Shown: positions 10,376 to 20,241 of the stretch, one piece after another
How positions within the stretch are numbered: position 1 is the first letter of the stretch
How the letters are laid out: each line of letters begins with the position of its first letter
From: QHXW01 sp963768075
GTDB lineage: Bacteria > Acidobacteriota > Terriglobia > Bryobacterales > Bryobacteraceae
Assembly (NCBI GenBank): GCA_963768075.1
Contig: CAVYHD010000002.1
Location: 62,001 to 126,000, forward strand
DNA length: 64,000 nt
Reading direction: 5' to 3'
Notes under the pieces: model-generated
Databases searched by the model: none
Seen by the model: only the letters and a program-made list of their open reading frames with translations
What the model was told of the DNA's origin: nothing
Program-made: the position numbers and the translations under genes

Positions 10376-11854
10376 CTATCCCAGTTTCTTCCGCAACAAT
10401 TCACTTACGGCCGCCGGATTTGCCTGTCCCCGCGAAGCTTTCATGATCTGTCCGACAAAAAATCCGAGTACAGTTGTCTTTCCGCCACGATATTGTTCAA
10501 GCTGCTTTGGATTTGCGGCGATCACTTCGTCCACGATTTTCTCCAGTGCGCCGGTGTCACTGATCTGCTTGAGCCCTTCCCGCTCAATGATCGCGGAAGG
10601 CGGCTCACCCGAGGCGGCCATCTTGGCGAAGATGTCTTTCGCCAGCTTGCCGCTGATCTCGCCCTTCCCCTTCAACACGAGCAACTCGCCGAGATTCGCG
10701 GCGCTAACCGGAGGATCCTCAATCTCTCTACCTTGGGCTTTCAGTGCTCCGGCCAGGTCGCCCATCACCCAATTCGCCGCTTCCTTCGGATCACCGGAGA
10801 TCTTCGCCGCCGCCTCAAAATACTCGCTGACCGCGCGCGACGCGGTTAGCCAGTTTGCGTCATACTCCGTCAGCTTGTAGTCCGCCATGAAACGGTCGCG
10901 CTTCTTGGCCGGCAGCTCCGGCATGGTCGCGCGCACACGCTCGCGCCACGCGTCGCTGATGCGTAAGGGAACCAGATCCGGCTCGGGAAAATAACGGTAA
11001 TCATGCGCGGATTCCTTGCTGCGCATGCTGATCGTTTCGCCGGTCGCGACATCATACAAACGCGTCTCCTGCACGATGCGTCCGCCCGCCTCGATCACCG
11101 CGACTTGCCGGCCAATCTCGTAGTCCAGCGCCATCTTCAGAAATCGAAACGAGTTCAGATTCTTGACCTCGGCCTTGGTCCCGAATTTTTCCGCGCCCTT
11201 GAGCCGCACCGAAACGTTGGCATCGCAGCGAAGCTGACCTTTCTCCATATCGCAAGCCGAGACTTGGACAAACTGCATGATCTGCTTCAACTCGGTGAGA
11301 AACGCGTAGGCTTCGTCGGAGCTCCGCATGTCCGGCTCCGTCACAATCTCGATCAGCGGCGTTCCGCAGCGGTTGAGATCGACATACGAGTAGCGGTCGG
11401 AATCGCGAAAGCCCTCGTGAATGCTTTTGCCCGCGTCGTCTTCCATGTGTACGCGCGTGATGCCGATGCGCTTGCGTGCACTTTCGACCGAAACATCCAT
11501 CCAACCATGCTCGGCAACCGGTTCATCGTACTGTGAGATTTGATAGCCCTTGGGAAGGTCCGGATAGAAGTAGTTCTTGCGTGCAAAGCGGGATACCGGC
11601 CGGATGGTGCAGTTGAGCGCCAGGCCGGCGCGTATGGCCATTTCGACGGCTTCGCGGCTCAGCACCGGCAAGGCGCCCGGTAAGCCCAGGCACACCGGGC
11701 AGACATTTGTGTTGGGTGCCGCTCCAAAGCTCGTTGGGCAACCGCAGAAGATTTTGCTGGCCGTGGCCAGTTGGACGTGTACTTCCAGGCCGATCACCGC
11801 CTCGTATTTGGAAATCACTTCGGGCGGAGCGAGCTCCGCGGCTGGAACAGACAT
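10376..11854 (-). CDS. gatB: Asp/Glu-tRNA(Asn/Gln) amidotransferase subunit B
   Basis: Converts misacylated Glu-tRNA(Gln) and Asp-tRNA(Asn) with GatA and GatC. The 492-aa frame has YEAVIGLEVHVQL, KIFCGCPTSFG, CPVCLGLPG (zinc cysteines), the kinase-type core YFYPDLPKGYQISQYD and a C-terminal YqeY-like tail. An open frame runs on to 12223, but the family N-terminus and a TATAAT box point to ATG at 11854. The -10 box ends only 7 nt from this ATG, so the mRNA may be leaderless. gatA and gatC are not in the window. Confidence 0.95.
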   Translation of the reverse strand: MSVPAAELAPPEVISKYEAVIGLEVHVQLATASKIFCGCPTSFGAAPNTNVCPVCLGLPGALPVLSREAVEMAIRAGLALNCTIRPVSRFARKNYFYPDLPKGYQISQYDEPVAEHGWMDVSVESARKRIGITRVHMEDDAGKSIHEGFRDSDRYSYVDLNRCGTPLIEIVTEPDMRSSDEAYAFLTELKQIMQFVQVSACDMEKGQLRCDANVSVRLKGAEKFGTKAEVKNLNSFRFLKMALDYEIGRQVAVIEAGGRIVQETRLYDVATGETISMRSKESAHDYRYFPEPDLVPLRISDAWRERVRATMPELPAKKRDRFMADYKLTEYDANWLTASRAVSEYFEAAAKISGDPKEAANWVMGDLAGALKAQGREIEDPPVSAANLGELLVLKGKGEISGKLAKDIFAKMAASGEPPSAIIEREGLKQISDTGALEKIVDEVIAANPKQLEQYRGGKTTVLGFFVGQIMKASRGQANPAAVSELLRKKLG

Positions 11855-11861
11855 TGCAACT

Positions 11862-11890
11862 ATTATAGGAAAGCTGAGCAGTCCGGTCGC
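11862..11890 (-). promoter_or_regulatory. gatB promoter, near-leaderless
   Basis: On the minus strand TATAAT (11862-11867) is preceded by a 17-bp spacer and a weak -35, GCGACC (11885-11890). Only 7 nt separate the -10 box from the gatB ATG. It sits back to back with the sdh promoter, whose elements overlap this stretch. Confidence 0.5.
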
Positions 11891-11903
11891 GGAATTGTAT
11901 ACT
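11874..11903 (+). promoter_or_regulatory. sdhCAB promoter candidate
   Basis: CTGAGC (11874-11879), an 18-bp spacer and TATACT (11898-11903), leaving a leader of roughly 65 nt before the sdhC ATG. It overlaps the divergent gatB promoter, so the two may interfere. Confidence 0.4.
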
Positions 11904-11974
11904 GGAATTTTGGGTCTGCATAGTGAAATCCCGCCGGGCGCGCTTGCGCCGGTGCCGTATCTCGCAAAACTGAT

Positions 11975-12670
11975 ATGAGTTCTATCGCGATCGACAACCA
12001 CCTGCAGAAAGCCGTGCGCTTTTATCAGGCGTCCATCGGCAAGAAAGCCGTCATGGCCGTCACGGCGGCGGTGCTGTTCGGCTATGTGGTCGCGCACCTG
12101 GCCGGCAACCTCCAGGTGTATATGGGCGCCGAGCAAATGGACCGCTATGCCGCCTTCCTGCACTCCATGCCGGTGCTGCTCTGGGGAGTTCGGCTGCTCT
12201 TGCTGGTCTGCGTTGTCCTGCACATCACCGCCTCGATTCAGCTCACGCTGCTAAAACAGGAAGCCCGGCCCGTTGGTTACGTGAAGAAGGAAGCGATCGC
12301 ATCGAGCCTCGCCTCCCGCTCCATGATCTGGAGCGGCGCCATGATCGCTGCATTCATCATCTACCACCTTCTGGATCTCACGACCGGACTCGCGAACACC
12401 GCGCAGTATCAGGATCTGCACGCCTATGAGAATCTCGTCTACAGCTTCCGGCGCATTCCGGTTTCTGTGTTCTACATCATCGCCGTGAGTCTGCTCGGCA
12501 TGCATCTTTATCACGGAATTTGGAGCATGTTCCAAACCATGGGGTTCAGCCACCCGCGCTACACACCCATGTTGAAACGCGCGGCGGCCTGGGTAGCCAT
12601 TTTGCTCACGGCCGGATTCATTTCTATTCCGGTCGCAGTGCTGACGGGCCTGGTGGGCTCTAATCTTTGA
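11975..12670 (+). CDS. sdhC: Succinate dehydrogenase cytochrome b558 subunit (type B)
   Basis: Membrane anchor of succinate:quinone oxidoreductase; one long polypeptide of 231 aa with five predicted membrane helices, as in diheme type-B enzymes. Haem-ligand histidines are expected in helix segments such as GYVVAHLAGNLQVY, VVLHITASIQL, AFIIYHLLDL and LGMHLYHGIWSMF. First gene of sdhCAB. Its TGA overlaps the sdhA ATG by one base (TGATG). There is no sdhD, as is normal for this type. Confidence 0.92.
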   Translation: MSSIAIDNHLQKAVRFYQASIGKKAVMAVTAAVLFGYVVAHLAGNLQVYMGAEQMDRYAAFLHSMPVLLWGVRLLLLVCVVLHITASIQLTLLKQEARPVGYVKKEAIASSLASRSMIWSGAMIAAFIIYHLLDLTTGLANTAQYQDLHAYENLVYSFRRIPVSVFYIIAVSLLGMHLYHGIWSMFQTMGFSHPRYTPMLKRAAAWVAILLTAGFISIPVAVLTGLVGSNL

Positions 12671-14583
12671 TGGAACTCAACTCGCACATCCCTTCGGGGC
12701 CTATCGAAAAAGCCTGGGACCAGGCCAAATTCGATATGAAGCTGGTCAATCCGGCGAACAAGCGGAAGTACAACATTATCGTTGTGGGATCGGGTCTGGC
12801 CGGAGGCTCGGCGGCGGCCACGCTCGGTGAGTTGGGCTACAACATCCAGTGCTTCTGCTTTCAGGACAGCCCGCGCCGCGCACACTCCATCGCCGCGCAA
12901 GGCGGCATCAATGCCGCGAAGAATTACCAGAACGATGGCGACAGCATCTATCGCCTCTTCTACGACACCGTGAAGGGCGGCGATTTCCGTTCGCGCGAGG
13001 CCAACGTCTATCGTCTGGCGCAGATCAGCGTCAGCATCATCGATCAGTGCGTGGCCCAGGGTGTTCCGTTTGCCCGGGAATACGGCGGCACGCTGGCCAA
13101 CCGCTCGTTCGGCGGCGCGCAGGTGTCGCGCACCTTCTACGCGCGCGGTCAGACGGGCCAGCAGTTATTGCTCGGCGCTTACCAGGCGCTCGAGCGCCAG
13201 GTCGCCGCCGGAAAAGTGAAGATGTTTCCACGCACCGAGATGCTTAGCCTGGTCGTTGTGGATGGCAAGGCCCGGGGGATCGTCACCCGCGATCTGATTA
13301 CCGGCAAAATTGAATCGTACGCGGCGGACGCGGTGGTGCTCGCCACCGGCGGCTATGGCAACGTCTACTACCTCTCCACCAATGCTCGCGGATCGAACTG
13401 CACCGCTATTTGGCGCGCGTACAAGCATGGCGCGGCGTTCGCCAATCCGTGCTTCACCCAGATCCATCCGACTTGCATTCCAGTTTCGGGCGACTACCAA
13501 TCCAAGCTCACTCTCATGAGCGAATCTCTGCGCAACGACGGACGCATCTGGGTGCCGCTCAAACCGGGCGACAAACGCTCCCCGGATCAGATCCCTGAGG
13601 CGGAACGGGATTACTACTTGGAGCGCCGCTACCCGAGTTTTGGCAACTTGGTCCCGCGCGACGTGGCTTCGCGCAATGCAAAGGCCGTGTGCGACGAAGG
13701 CCGCGGCGTAGGGGAAACGGGACTGGGCGTTTATCTGGATTTTGGCAGCGCCATCCAACGCCTTGGCGTGGACGCCATCCGCGAGCGCTATGGAAATCTG
13801 TTCGACATGTACGAGCGGATTACCGGCGAGGACCCGTACAAAGTGTCCATGCGCATCTACCCGGCCATCCACTACACCATGGGCGGGCTATGGGTGGATT
13901 ACCAACTGATGAGCACTGTCCCGGGCCTGTTCGTGATCGGCGAAGCCAATTTTTCCGACCACGGCGCGAACCGCCTGGGTGCGAGCGCGCTTATGCAGGG
14001 CCTCGCCGACGGCTACTTCATTCTGCCGTACACTATCGGCAATTATCTGGCGAGCACCAAACTCGAAAAGGTTCCCCCTGATTACGCCGAGTTTAAACGG
14101 GAAGAGTCCGAGGTCGTGGCCATGACCAGCCGGCTTCTGGCGATCAGGGGAAAGCGAACGGTAAGCTCATTTCATCGCGAACTCGGGAAGCTGATGTGGG
14201 AGTACTGCGGCATGTCGCGAACCGCCGGCGGCCTGGAGTTTGCTCGCGCCAAAATTCTTGAGCTGCGCGAGGAATACTGGAGAAATGCTGATGTGCTCGG
14301 CGGCGCGCGGGAGTTCAATCAAGCCCTCGAACACGCCGGACGGGTGGCGGATTTCTTCGAACTCGCGGAATTGATCTGCCTCGATGCGCAACAGCGTAAC
14401 GAGTCGTGCGGCGGTCATTTTCGCGAAGAATACCAAACCCCCGATGGCGAGGCGCAGCGGGATGACGAGCATTACTCTTACTCCGCCGCCTGGGAATTCC
14501 AGGGGATCGGCCAGCCGCCGGCGCTGCACAAAGAGCCCTTGCAATTCGAATACGTGCATCCCTCGCAACGGAGTTACAAATAG
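12670..14583 (+). CDS. sdhA: Succinate dehydrogenase flavoprotein subunit
   Basis: Oxidises succinate to fumarate with covalently bound FAD. 637 aa, the longer type-B form. Rossmann FAD site VVGSGLAGGSAAATLGELG; flavinylation His in RRAHSIAAQGGINAAKNYQ; the substrate region with FTQIHPTCIP, and HYTMGGLWVDY. I prefer the ATG at 12670, which shares its A with the sdhC stop, over the TTG one codon earlier. sdhB follows two bases after the stop. Confidence 0.96.
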   Translation: MELNSHIPSGPIEKAWDQAKFDMKLVNPANKRKYNIIVVGSGLAGGSAAATLGELGYNIQCFCFQDSPRRAHSIAAQGGINAAKNYQNDGDSIYRLFYDTVKGGDFRSREANVYRLAQISVSIIDQCVAQGVPFAREYGGTLANRSFGGAQVSRTFYARGQTGQQLLLGAYQALERQVAAGKVKMFPRTEMLSLVVVDGKARGIVTRDLITGKIESYAADAVVLATGGYGNVYYLSTNARGSNCTAIWRAYKHGAAFANPCFTQIHPTCIPVSGDYQSKLTLMSESLRNDGRIWVPLKPGDKRSPDQIPEAERDYYLERRYPSFGNLVPRDVASRNAKAVCDEGRGVGETGLGVYLDFGSAIQRLGVDAIRERYGNLFDMYERITGEDPYKVSMRIYPAIHYTMGGLWVDYQLMSTVPGLFVIGEANFSDHGANRLGASALMQGLADGYFILPYTIGNYLASTKLEKVPPDYAEFKREESEVVAMTSRLLAIRGKRTVSSFHRELGKLMWEYCGMSRTAGGLEFARAKILELREEYWRNADVLGGAREFNQALEHAGRVADFFELAELICLDAQQRNESCGGHFREEYQTPDGEAQRDDEHYSYSAAWEFQGIGQPPALHKEPLQFEYVHPSQRSYK

Positions 14584-14585
14584 AG

Positions 14586-15359
<774 letters not shown>

Positions 15360-15366
15360 GACGGCC

Positions 15367-16092
15367 ATGGATTACAGCTACGAAGACATTTCGAAAATGA
15401 TCGATCACTCGCTGCTGAGCCCCACGCTTACGGCCAGCGATCTCGAGCAAGGTATCCAGCTCGCGCTCGCCTACAATGTGGCGAGTGTTTGCATCCTTCC
15501 CTACTTTTTGAAACGCTCGGCCGTGGCGCTGCGGGGAAGCACCGTGAAGGCCAGCACGACGATCGGTTTCCCGCACGGCGGCCATACCACCGCCGTCAAG
15601 CTGGCTGAAGCCCGCCAGGCCTTAGCCGACGGCGGCGAAGAGCTCGACATGGTGGTGAACATCAGCAAAGTGCTGAGCGGTGACTGGAGCTATGTGCGCG
15701 ATGATATTCGCGCCGTCATCGATACCGCTCACGAGGCCGGCAAAAAAGTCAAAGTGATCTTTGAGAACTGCTACCTCAATGACCCGCAGAAAATACGCCT
15801 CTGCGAGATCTGCGGCGAGTTGGACGCAGATTGGGTCAAGACCTCCACCGGCTACGGCACCGGCGGCGCCACGTTGGAAGATCTGCAGCTCATGCGCAAG
15901 CACGCCCCACAGCGCGTACAGGTGAAGGCCGCGGGCGGTGTACGCGATCTCGATATGCTGCTGCGCGTGCGGGAAATCGGAGTCACACGCGTGGGAGCCT
16001 CGCGTACCGCATCCATGCTCGATGAGTGCCGGCGCCGGCTGGGTCTCGAAACCATTCAGGCCGCTGTTGGCACGGGTCCCGCGGGTTACTGA
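15367..16092 (+). CDS. deoC: Deoxyribose-phosphate aldolase (copy 1)
   Basis: TIM-barrel class I aldolase that splits 2-deoxyribose-5-phosphate into acetaldehyde and glyceraldehyde-3-phosphate. 241 aa. Schiff-base Lys in WVKTSTGYGTGGAT, proton-relay Lys in VKAAGGVRDL, plus MIDHSLLSPTLT and TTIGFPHGGHTTAVKLAEA. A second copy lies at 57319-58053; the two share all key motifs but differ clearly elsewhere. Confidence 0.93.
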   Translation: MDYSYEDISKMIDHSLLSPTLTASDLEQGIQLALAYNVASVCILPYFLKRSAVALRGSTVKASTTIGFPHGGHTTAVKLAEARQALADGGEELDMVVNISKVLSGDWSYVRDDIRAVIDTAHEAGKKVKVIFENCYLNDPQKIRLCEICGELDADWVKTSTGYGTGGATLEDLQLMRKHAPQRVQVKAAGGVRDLDMLLRVREIGVTRVGASRTASMLDECRRRLGLETIQAAVGTGPAGY

Positions 16093-16120
16093 CGCCTCGC
16101 TCTGTGGCATACTGATCCGG

Positions 16121-17038
16121 ATGATGAAATTAGGCTTCGTCAGCGCCATTCTGCCGGAATTGACACTCGCGCAAGTTGCCGAATTCGCCGCTCCGAATGG
16201 ATATGAGTGCGTCGAGGTCATGTGCTGGCCCAAGGGCAAAGCCGAACGCCGTTACGCCGGCGTTACGCACATCGATGTCACCGCACTCACCAAAGACGAT
16301 GCCGCTCGCGTCCGCGACCAGATGTCCGCCGCCGGCGTGGCCATCAGCGCCCTGGGTTACTATCCGAATCCGCTTGCGCCCGATCCCGCCGAAGCCCGCG
16401 TTTACGTCGAGCATCTCCGGCACGTTATTCAGGCCGCGAAACTGTTGGGCTTGAGCGTGGTCAATACCTTCGTGGGCCGCGACTGGACCAAGAGCGTCGA
16501 TGACAATTGGCCGCGCTTCCTCGAAACCTGGCGGCCCTTGATCAAGTTCGCCGAAGACCACGGGATCAAGATCGGCATCGAGAACTGCCCCATGGCCTTC
16601 ACCAAAGATGAGTGGCCTGGCGGCAAGAATCTCGCCACCTCGCCCAAGATCTGGCGGCGCATGTACGAGGATATTCCCAGCCCCAACTTCGGACTGAATT
16701 TCGATCCCTCGCATTTCATCTGGCAGCGCATGAATTACCTGAAGCCTCTGCGCGAATTCCGCGGCCGGCTCTTTCATGTGCACGCCAAGGATGTGCGTCT
16801 CGATCCCGAGCGTTTGAACGACGTCGGCATCATGGCTCATCCGAACGATTTCCACACGCCAAAAATCCCCGGCCTCGGCGACGTCAACTGGGGCCGTTTC
16901 TTTTCGATCCTGACCGACACCGGCTACGACGGCGCCGTTTGCGTCGAAGTGGAGGACCACGCGTTCGAGGGCTCGCTAGAAAGGCGCAAGGCCGCGCTCA
17001 TCCAAAGTGCGCAATACTTGAAACAATTCATCCCATGA
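16121..17038 (+). CDS. Sugar phosphate isomerase/epimerase (AP-endonuclease 2 fold)
   Basis: Xylose-isomerase-like TIM barrel, 305 aa. Metal-site residues expected in IGIENCPM (Glu), NFGLNFDPSHFIWQ (Asp, His), FHVHAKD (His, Asp) and VCVEVEDHAFEG (Glu). Family members act on inositol- or keto-sugar intermediates. The frame is open back to 15938, but tandem ATGs at 16121/16124 after the deoC stop are the sensible start. Its TGA overlaps the next ATG (ATGA). Confidence 0.85.
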   Translation: MMKLGFVSAILPELTLAQVAEFAAPNGYECVEVMCWPKGKAERRYAGVTHIDVTALTKDDAARVRDQMSAAGVAISALGYYPNPLAPDPAEARVYVEHLRHVIQAAKLLGLSVVNTFVGRDWTKSVDDNWPRFLETWRPLIKFAEDHGIKIGIENCPMAFTKDEWPGGKNLATSPKIWRRMYEDIPSPNFGLNFDPSHFIWQRMNYLKPLREFRGRLFHVHAKDVRLDPERLNDVGIMAHPNDFHTPKIPGLGDVNWGRFFSILTDTGYDGAVCVEVEDHAFEGSLERRKAALIQSAQYLKQFIP

Positions 17039-17748
17039 ATCTTGCAAAGTACCAGGAACTGGAACGCCGCATTATGCAGCCGTTAGGCCTCGCCCGCCGT
17101 CCGGTGGCCGTGGCGTTTCGTGAGAGCCCGCCCCCGGGCGTCGAGAAATTCTCCGGCACCATGCCTTCCGGGTGCAGTTTCTGGCGAATCGCGGCGGAAG
17201 GCCGGACGTTCTACACCGTTCCGGGCGATCACTACAACTGCCCCGTAGGTAGCTACACGCACAACATCGCGCTGCCGCCCGACCGGGCTCCGGAGCTCGA
17301 ACAGGCCCTTGGTCTGATGGCCGGCGCGGGTTACATCAAAATGGAAGACATCCCCGGCGTCTTCCGCCTCCCGCAAACGCCGCCGGTTGTGATCTACGCG
17401 CCGCTCGGCGAAACACCAGTGGATCCCGACGTCGTCATGTTCTCCGGCCGCCCCGCTGCCGTGATGTTGCTCGAGGAGGCCGCCCTACGCGCTGGCGTCG
17501 CCGCGCAGCTGCCCATGTTCGGCCGCCCCACGTGCATGGCCATCCCGGCGGCGCTCGCGCAGGGAACCGTGGCCAGCGCGGGGTGCATCGGCAACCGTAT
17601 TTACACCGGCCTGGGGGATGACGAGCTGTATGTCGCCGTGCCCGGACGGGATCTCGACCGCATCGCTGCTGAAATTGCGACCATCGCATCCGCCAACGCC
17701 CAGCTCGCCGAATATCACCGCGGACGCCGTCAGGCCCTGACTGCTTGA
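17035..17748 (+). CDS. DUF169 family protein
   Basis: 237-aa member of DUF169, whose biochemical role is not established. Family-like features: GLARRPVAVAF near the N-terminus, SGCSFWRIAAEGRTFYT, DHYNCPVGSYTHN with a conserved Cys, GRPTCMAIPAAL and ASAGCIGNRIYTGLGDDELYVAVPG. The conserved cysteines hint at a metal or thiol function. Translationally coupled to the isomerase upstream by a 4-bp overlap. Confidence 0.8.
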   Translation: MNLAKYQELERRIMQPLGLARRPVAVAFRESPPPGVEKFSGTMPSGCSFWRIAAEGRTFYTVPGDHYNCPVGSYTHNIALPPDRAPELEQALGLMAGAGYIKMEDIPGVFRLPQTPPVVIYAPLGETPVDPDVVMFSGRPAAVMLLEEAALRAGVAAQLPMFGRPTCMAIPAALAQGTVASAGCIGNRIYTGLGDDELYVAVPGRDLDRIAAEIATIASANAQLAEYHRGRRQALTA

Positions 17749-17891
17749 GCCCTAACGCGTACTAGTACCGCCAGATACGCCGCGCCACATGCCCGCTTCG
17801 GTGCTATACTCTTGCCACGACTTATTAAGGTGATCCGGGTGAGCGTCCTCTCTTTCCTCTCAAATCCATTTCCACCCGAAGGCGGTGACTT

Positions 17892-19028
17892 GTGCTCGAC
17901 CTCACTATTGTCCGTATTATCTTTATCCTCGTCATCAGCGCGTGCGCGTACTACTTCCAGCCTTTCCACTTGTCCCCGGTTATTGCCGCGGCGGGCGGCC
18001 TGGTGGTGGGCGGCGCCATTATTCTGTTCGAACTTCGCGTCGAAAAGGTCAGCCTCAAACGCCTGATCGGCGCCGCGTTCGGCTCGGTGTTGGGTATTTT
18101 CGGCGCATACTTGATGTCTCTGGTACTTGCCAGAGTGAACGTCGAAAATTCTTCCACGCTCCATTTCCTCCAACTTTTCCTGCTTCTGTGGATGGCCTAC
18201 GTCGGTTTGGTCGTCGGCGCCAACAAGGGAGACATGCTGAACCTCTCGGCCTTAGGCGGCATCTTCGGGGGTGAAAAAGGGCCCAAAAAGGCCTTCAAAA
18301 TCCTCGATACCAGCGTCATCATCGATGGCCGCATCGCTGACATCGCCGAAACCGGCTTCCTCGATGGCGTGCTGGTCATCCCCCAATTCGTCCTGCGCGA
18401 ACTCCAACTCGTGGCCGATTCCGCCGATTCCATGAAACGCAATCGCGGCCGCCGCGGTCTGGACATTTTGCAGCGCATTCAGAAAATGGCGCACCTCAAC
18501 GTGCAAATCGTCGAAGACGATTTCCCCCACGTCCGCGAAGTCGACATGAAGCTCATCGAGCTGGCCAAAGTCTACGACTGCAAGGTCATCACCAACGACT
18601 TCAACTTGAATAAAGTCGCGCAACTGCGCGGCGTCCAGGTGCTCAACATCAACGAGCTTGCCAACTCCCTCAAACCCATCGTGCTCCCCGGCGAAACCAT
18701 GCGCGTCTTCATCCTTAAAGAGGGCAAGGAGTACAACCAGGGCGTGGCCTACCTGGATGACGGTACTATGGTGGTGGTAGATAACGCCAAGCGCATGATC
18801 TCGAAAACCATCGACATCGCCGTGACTAGCGTGCTCCAGACCACCGCCGGCAAAATGATCTTTGGCAAGTTCGACGACCGAACCCATGCTGTCGTGGTCG
18901 AGAAGCACGAACGCCCGCAGGACGCAGCACAAGGCCGAGGCCGTGGGGGAAGGTTAAGTTCGCATGAAGGTTGGCGTCATCTTGCCCGCTGCCGGGCTCG
19001 GCACCCGCATGGGGCGCACGTCCGCTGA
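17892..19028 (+). CDS. Membrane PIN-TRAM domain protein (YacL-like)
   Basis: N-terminal half has about four membrane helices (to residue ~125), then a PIN nuclease domain from FKILDTSVIIDGRIADI with acidic residues in LDTS, the MKLIELAKVYD region and VITNDFNLNK, then a TRAM RNA-binding domain (GETMRVFILKEGKEYNQGVAYLDDGTMVVV). GTG start at 17892 with AAGG upstream. As written the frame runs 65 bp into ispD; a one-base shift near 18920 would instead end it at TAA 18955-18957, seven bases before ispD. Gene order with ispD-ispF matches that of YacL in other phyla. Confidence 0.85.
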   Translation: MLDLTIVRIIFILVISACAYYFQPFHLSPVIAAAGGLVVGGAIILFELRVEKVSLKRLIGAAFGSVLGIFGAYLMSLVLARVNVENSSTLHFLQLFLLLWMAYVGLVVGANKGDMLNLSALGGIFGGEKGPKKAFKILDTSVIIDGRIADIAETGFLDGVLVIPQFVLRELQLVADSADSMKRNRGRRGLDILQRIQKMAHLNVQIVEDDFPHVREVDMKLIELAKVYDCKVITNDFNLNKVAQLRGVQVLNINELANSLKPIVLPGETMRVFILKEGKEYNQGVAYLDDGTMVVVDNAKRMISKTIDIAVTSVLQTTAGKMIFGKFDDRTHAVVVEKHERPQDAAQGRGRGGRLSSHEGWRHLARCRARHPHGAHVR

Positions 19029-19704
19029 AACCGCCGGCACCAGCCGCAAGCAGTTCATGCAGTTGGATGGCTCGCCCATTCTGCTCCACACCGTCCGCAA
19101 GTTCGCGGCTTCCAGTCGCGTTCGCCAAATCGTTGTCGCCCTGCGCCGGGAAGACCTCGAATGGGTGGGGGATCTGCTGCGCCGCGAGATTCGCAATAAG
19201 CCCGTCGAAGTCGTCGAGGGCGGCAATAGCCGACAGGAGTCGGTCGAGCGCGGCCTGGCTGCCGTCACTCCCGATACCGATCTTGTCGCCGTCCATGATG
19301 CCGTCCGGCCCTTCATCGACCTCGAAACCATCGAAAAAGCCTTCGACGAAGCAGCGGAATACGGCGCGGCCATCGTGGGCATCGTTCCCGTCGACACCGT
19401 GAAGCAGGTCATTGGCGCGCAAGCAACGGGCGCGAAAGTCCGCTCCACCATCTCTCGCGAGCGCCTCGTCTTGGCGCAAACCCCGCAAGTATTCCGCTAC
19501 GATCTGCTCAAGCAGGCCTTCGAAGCCGCGCGTCGCGACAGTTTTGTCGGTACCGACGAATCCAGCTTGGTGGAACGCCTGGACCAGGTGGAAGTGCGCG
19601 TCGTGATGGGAAGCGATCACAACATCAAGATCACCAAACCCGGCGACATGGATCTCGCGCGCCTTTTCCTGGAACAGGAAACCGCCCGTCAGGGCAACCC
19701 TTGA
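18964..19704 (+). CDS. ispD: 2-C-methyl-D-erythritol 4-phosphate cytidylyltransferase
   Basis: Third step of the MEP isoprenoid pathway: MEP + CTP to CDP-ME. 246 aa. Nucleotide-binding LPAAGLGTRMG, then KQFMQLDGSPILLHTV, VEGGNSRQESVERGL, VAVHDAVRPFI, ETPQ-like LAQTPQVFRYDLL, and FVGTDESSLVERL. Its last codons overlap the ispF TTG start (TTGA). Confidence 0.95.
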   Translation: MKVGVILPAAGLGTRMGRTSAETAGTSRKQFMQLDGSPILLHTVRKFAASSRVRQIVVALRREDLEWVGDLLRREIRNKPVEVVEGGNSRQESVERGLAAVTPDTDLVAVHDAVRPFIDLETIEKAFDEAAEYGAAIVGIVPVDTVKQVIGAQATGAKVRSTISRERLVLAQTPQVFRYDLLKQAFEAARRDSFVGTDESSLVERLDQVEVRVVMGSDHNIKITKPGDMDLARLFLEQETARQGNP

Positions 19705-20183
19705 GCGAATACCGGACCGGACTCGGCTGGGACAATCACCGGCTGGTGCGCCAACGCCCCCTGATCCTCGGTGGTGTGACCATCCCTTCAGAATTTGGCC
19801 TGGAAGGCCATTCCGACGCCGATGTCCTGGCCCACGCCATCACCGACGCCATCCTCGGCGCCGCCGCCCTTGGTGACATCGGCATGCATTTCCCCGATTC
19901 CGACCCCCGCTGGAAGGGCGCCGACAGCTTGCAATTTCTCAAGCATGCGCTCGAACTCGCCCGAAGCGCCGGCTTCGAGCTGGTCAACGTCGATTCCACC
20001 GTCATCCTCGAGCGCCCCAAGCTCAAGGATTACCGCACCGCCATCCGCGAAACTCTCGCCGCGACGCTCGGCCTCACACTCGATCGCATCTCGGTGAAAT
20101 TCAAAACGTCCGAGAAAGTCGGCCCCGTGGGCGAAGGCCAGTCAGCCGAAGCGCAAGCGGTGGTGACGGTGCGCCGCGGATAG
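19701..20183 (+). CDS. ispF: 2-C-methyl-D-erythritol 2,4-cyclodiphosphate synthase
   Basis: Fifth MEP-pathway step, cyclising CDP-ME 2-phosphate. 160 aa. Zinc site GLGWDNHRL (the usual G-x-D-x-H), LILGGVTIP, GLEGHSDADVLAHAITDAILGA (His), GDIGMHFPDSDPRWKGADS and TSEKVGPVGEGQSAEAQAV. TTG start inside the ispD stop, so the two are translationally coupled. Confidence 0.95.
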   Translation: MSEYRTGLGWDNHRLVRQRPLILGGVTIPSEFGLEGHSDADVLAHAITDAILGAAALGDIGMHFPDSDPRWKGADSLQFLKHALELARSAGFELVNVDSTVILERPKLKDYRTAIRETLAATLGLTLDRISVKFKTSEKVGPVGEGQSAEAQAVVTVRRG

Positions 20184-20241
20184 TCGCCTTTGTCAGCGCT
20201 TGCCGCCGCTGCTCGTCCGCGCGTGCGACCATACGGAATAT

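Noticed and set aside
11855..12223. Long N-terminal extension of GatB
   Set aside because: It runs antisense into sdhC, lacks family similarity, and a TATAAT box lies immediately before the conserved ATG.
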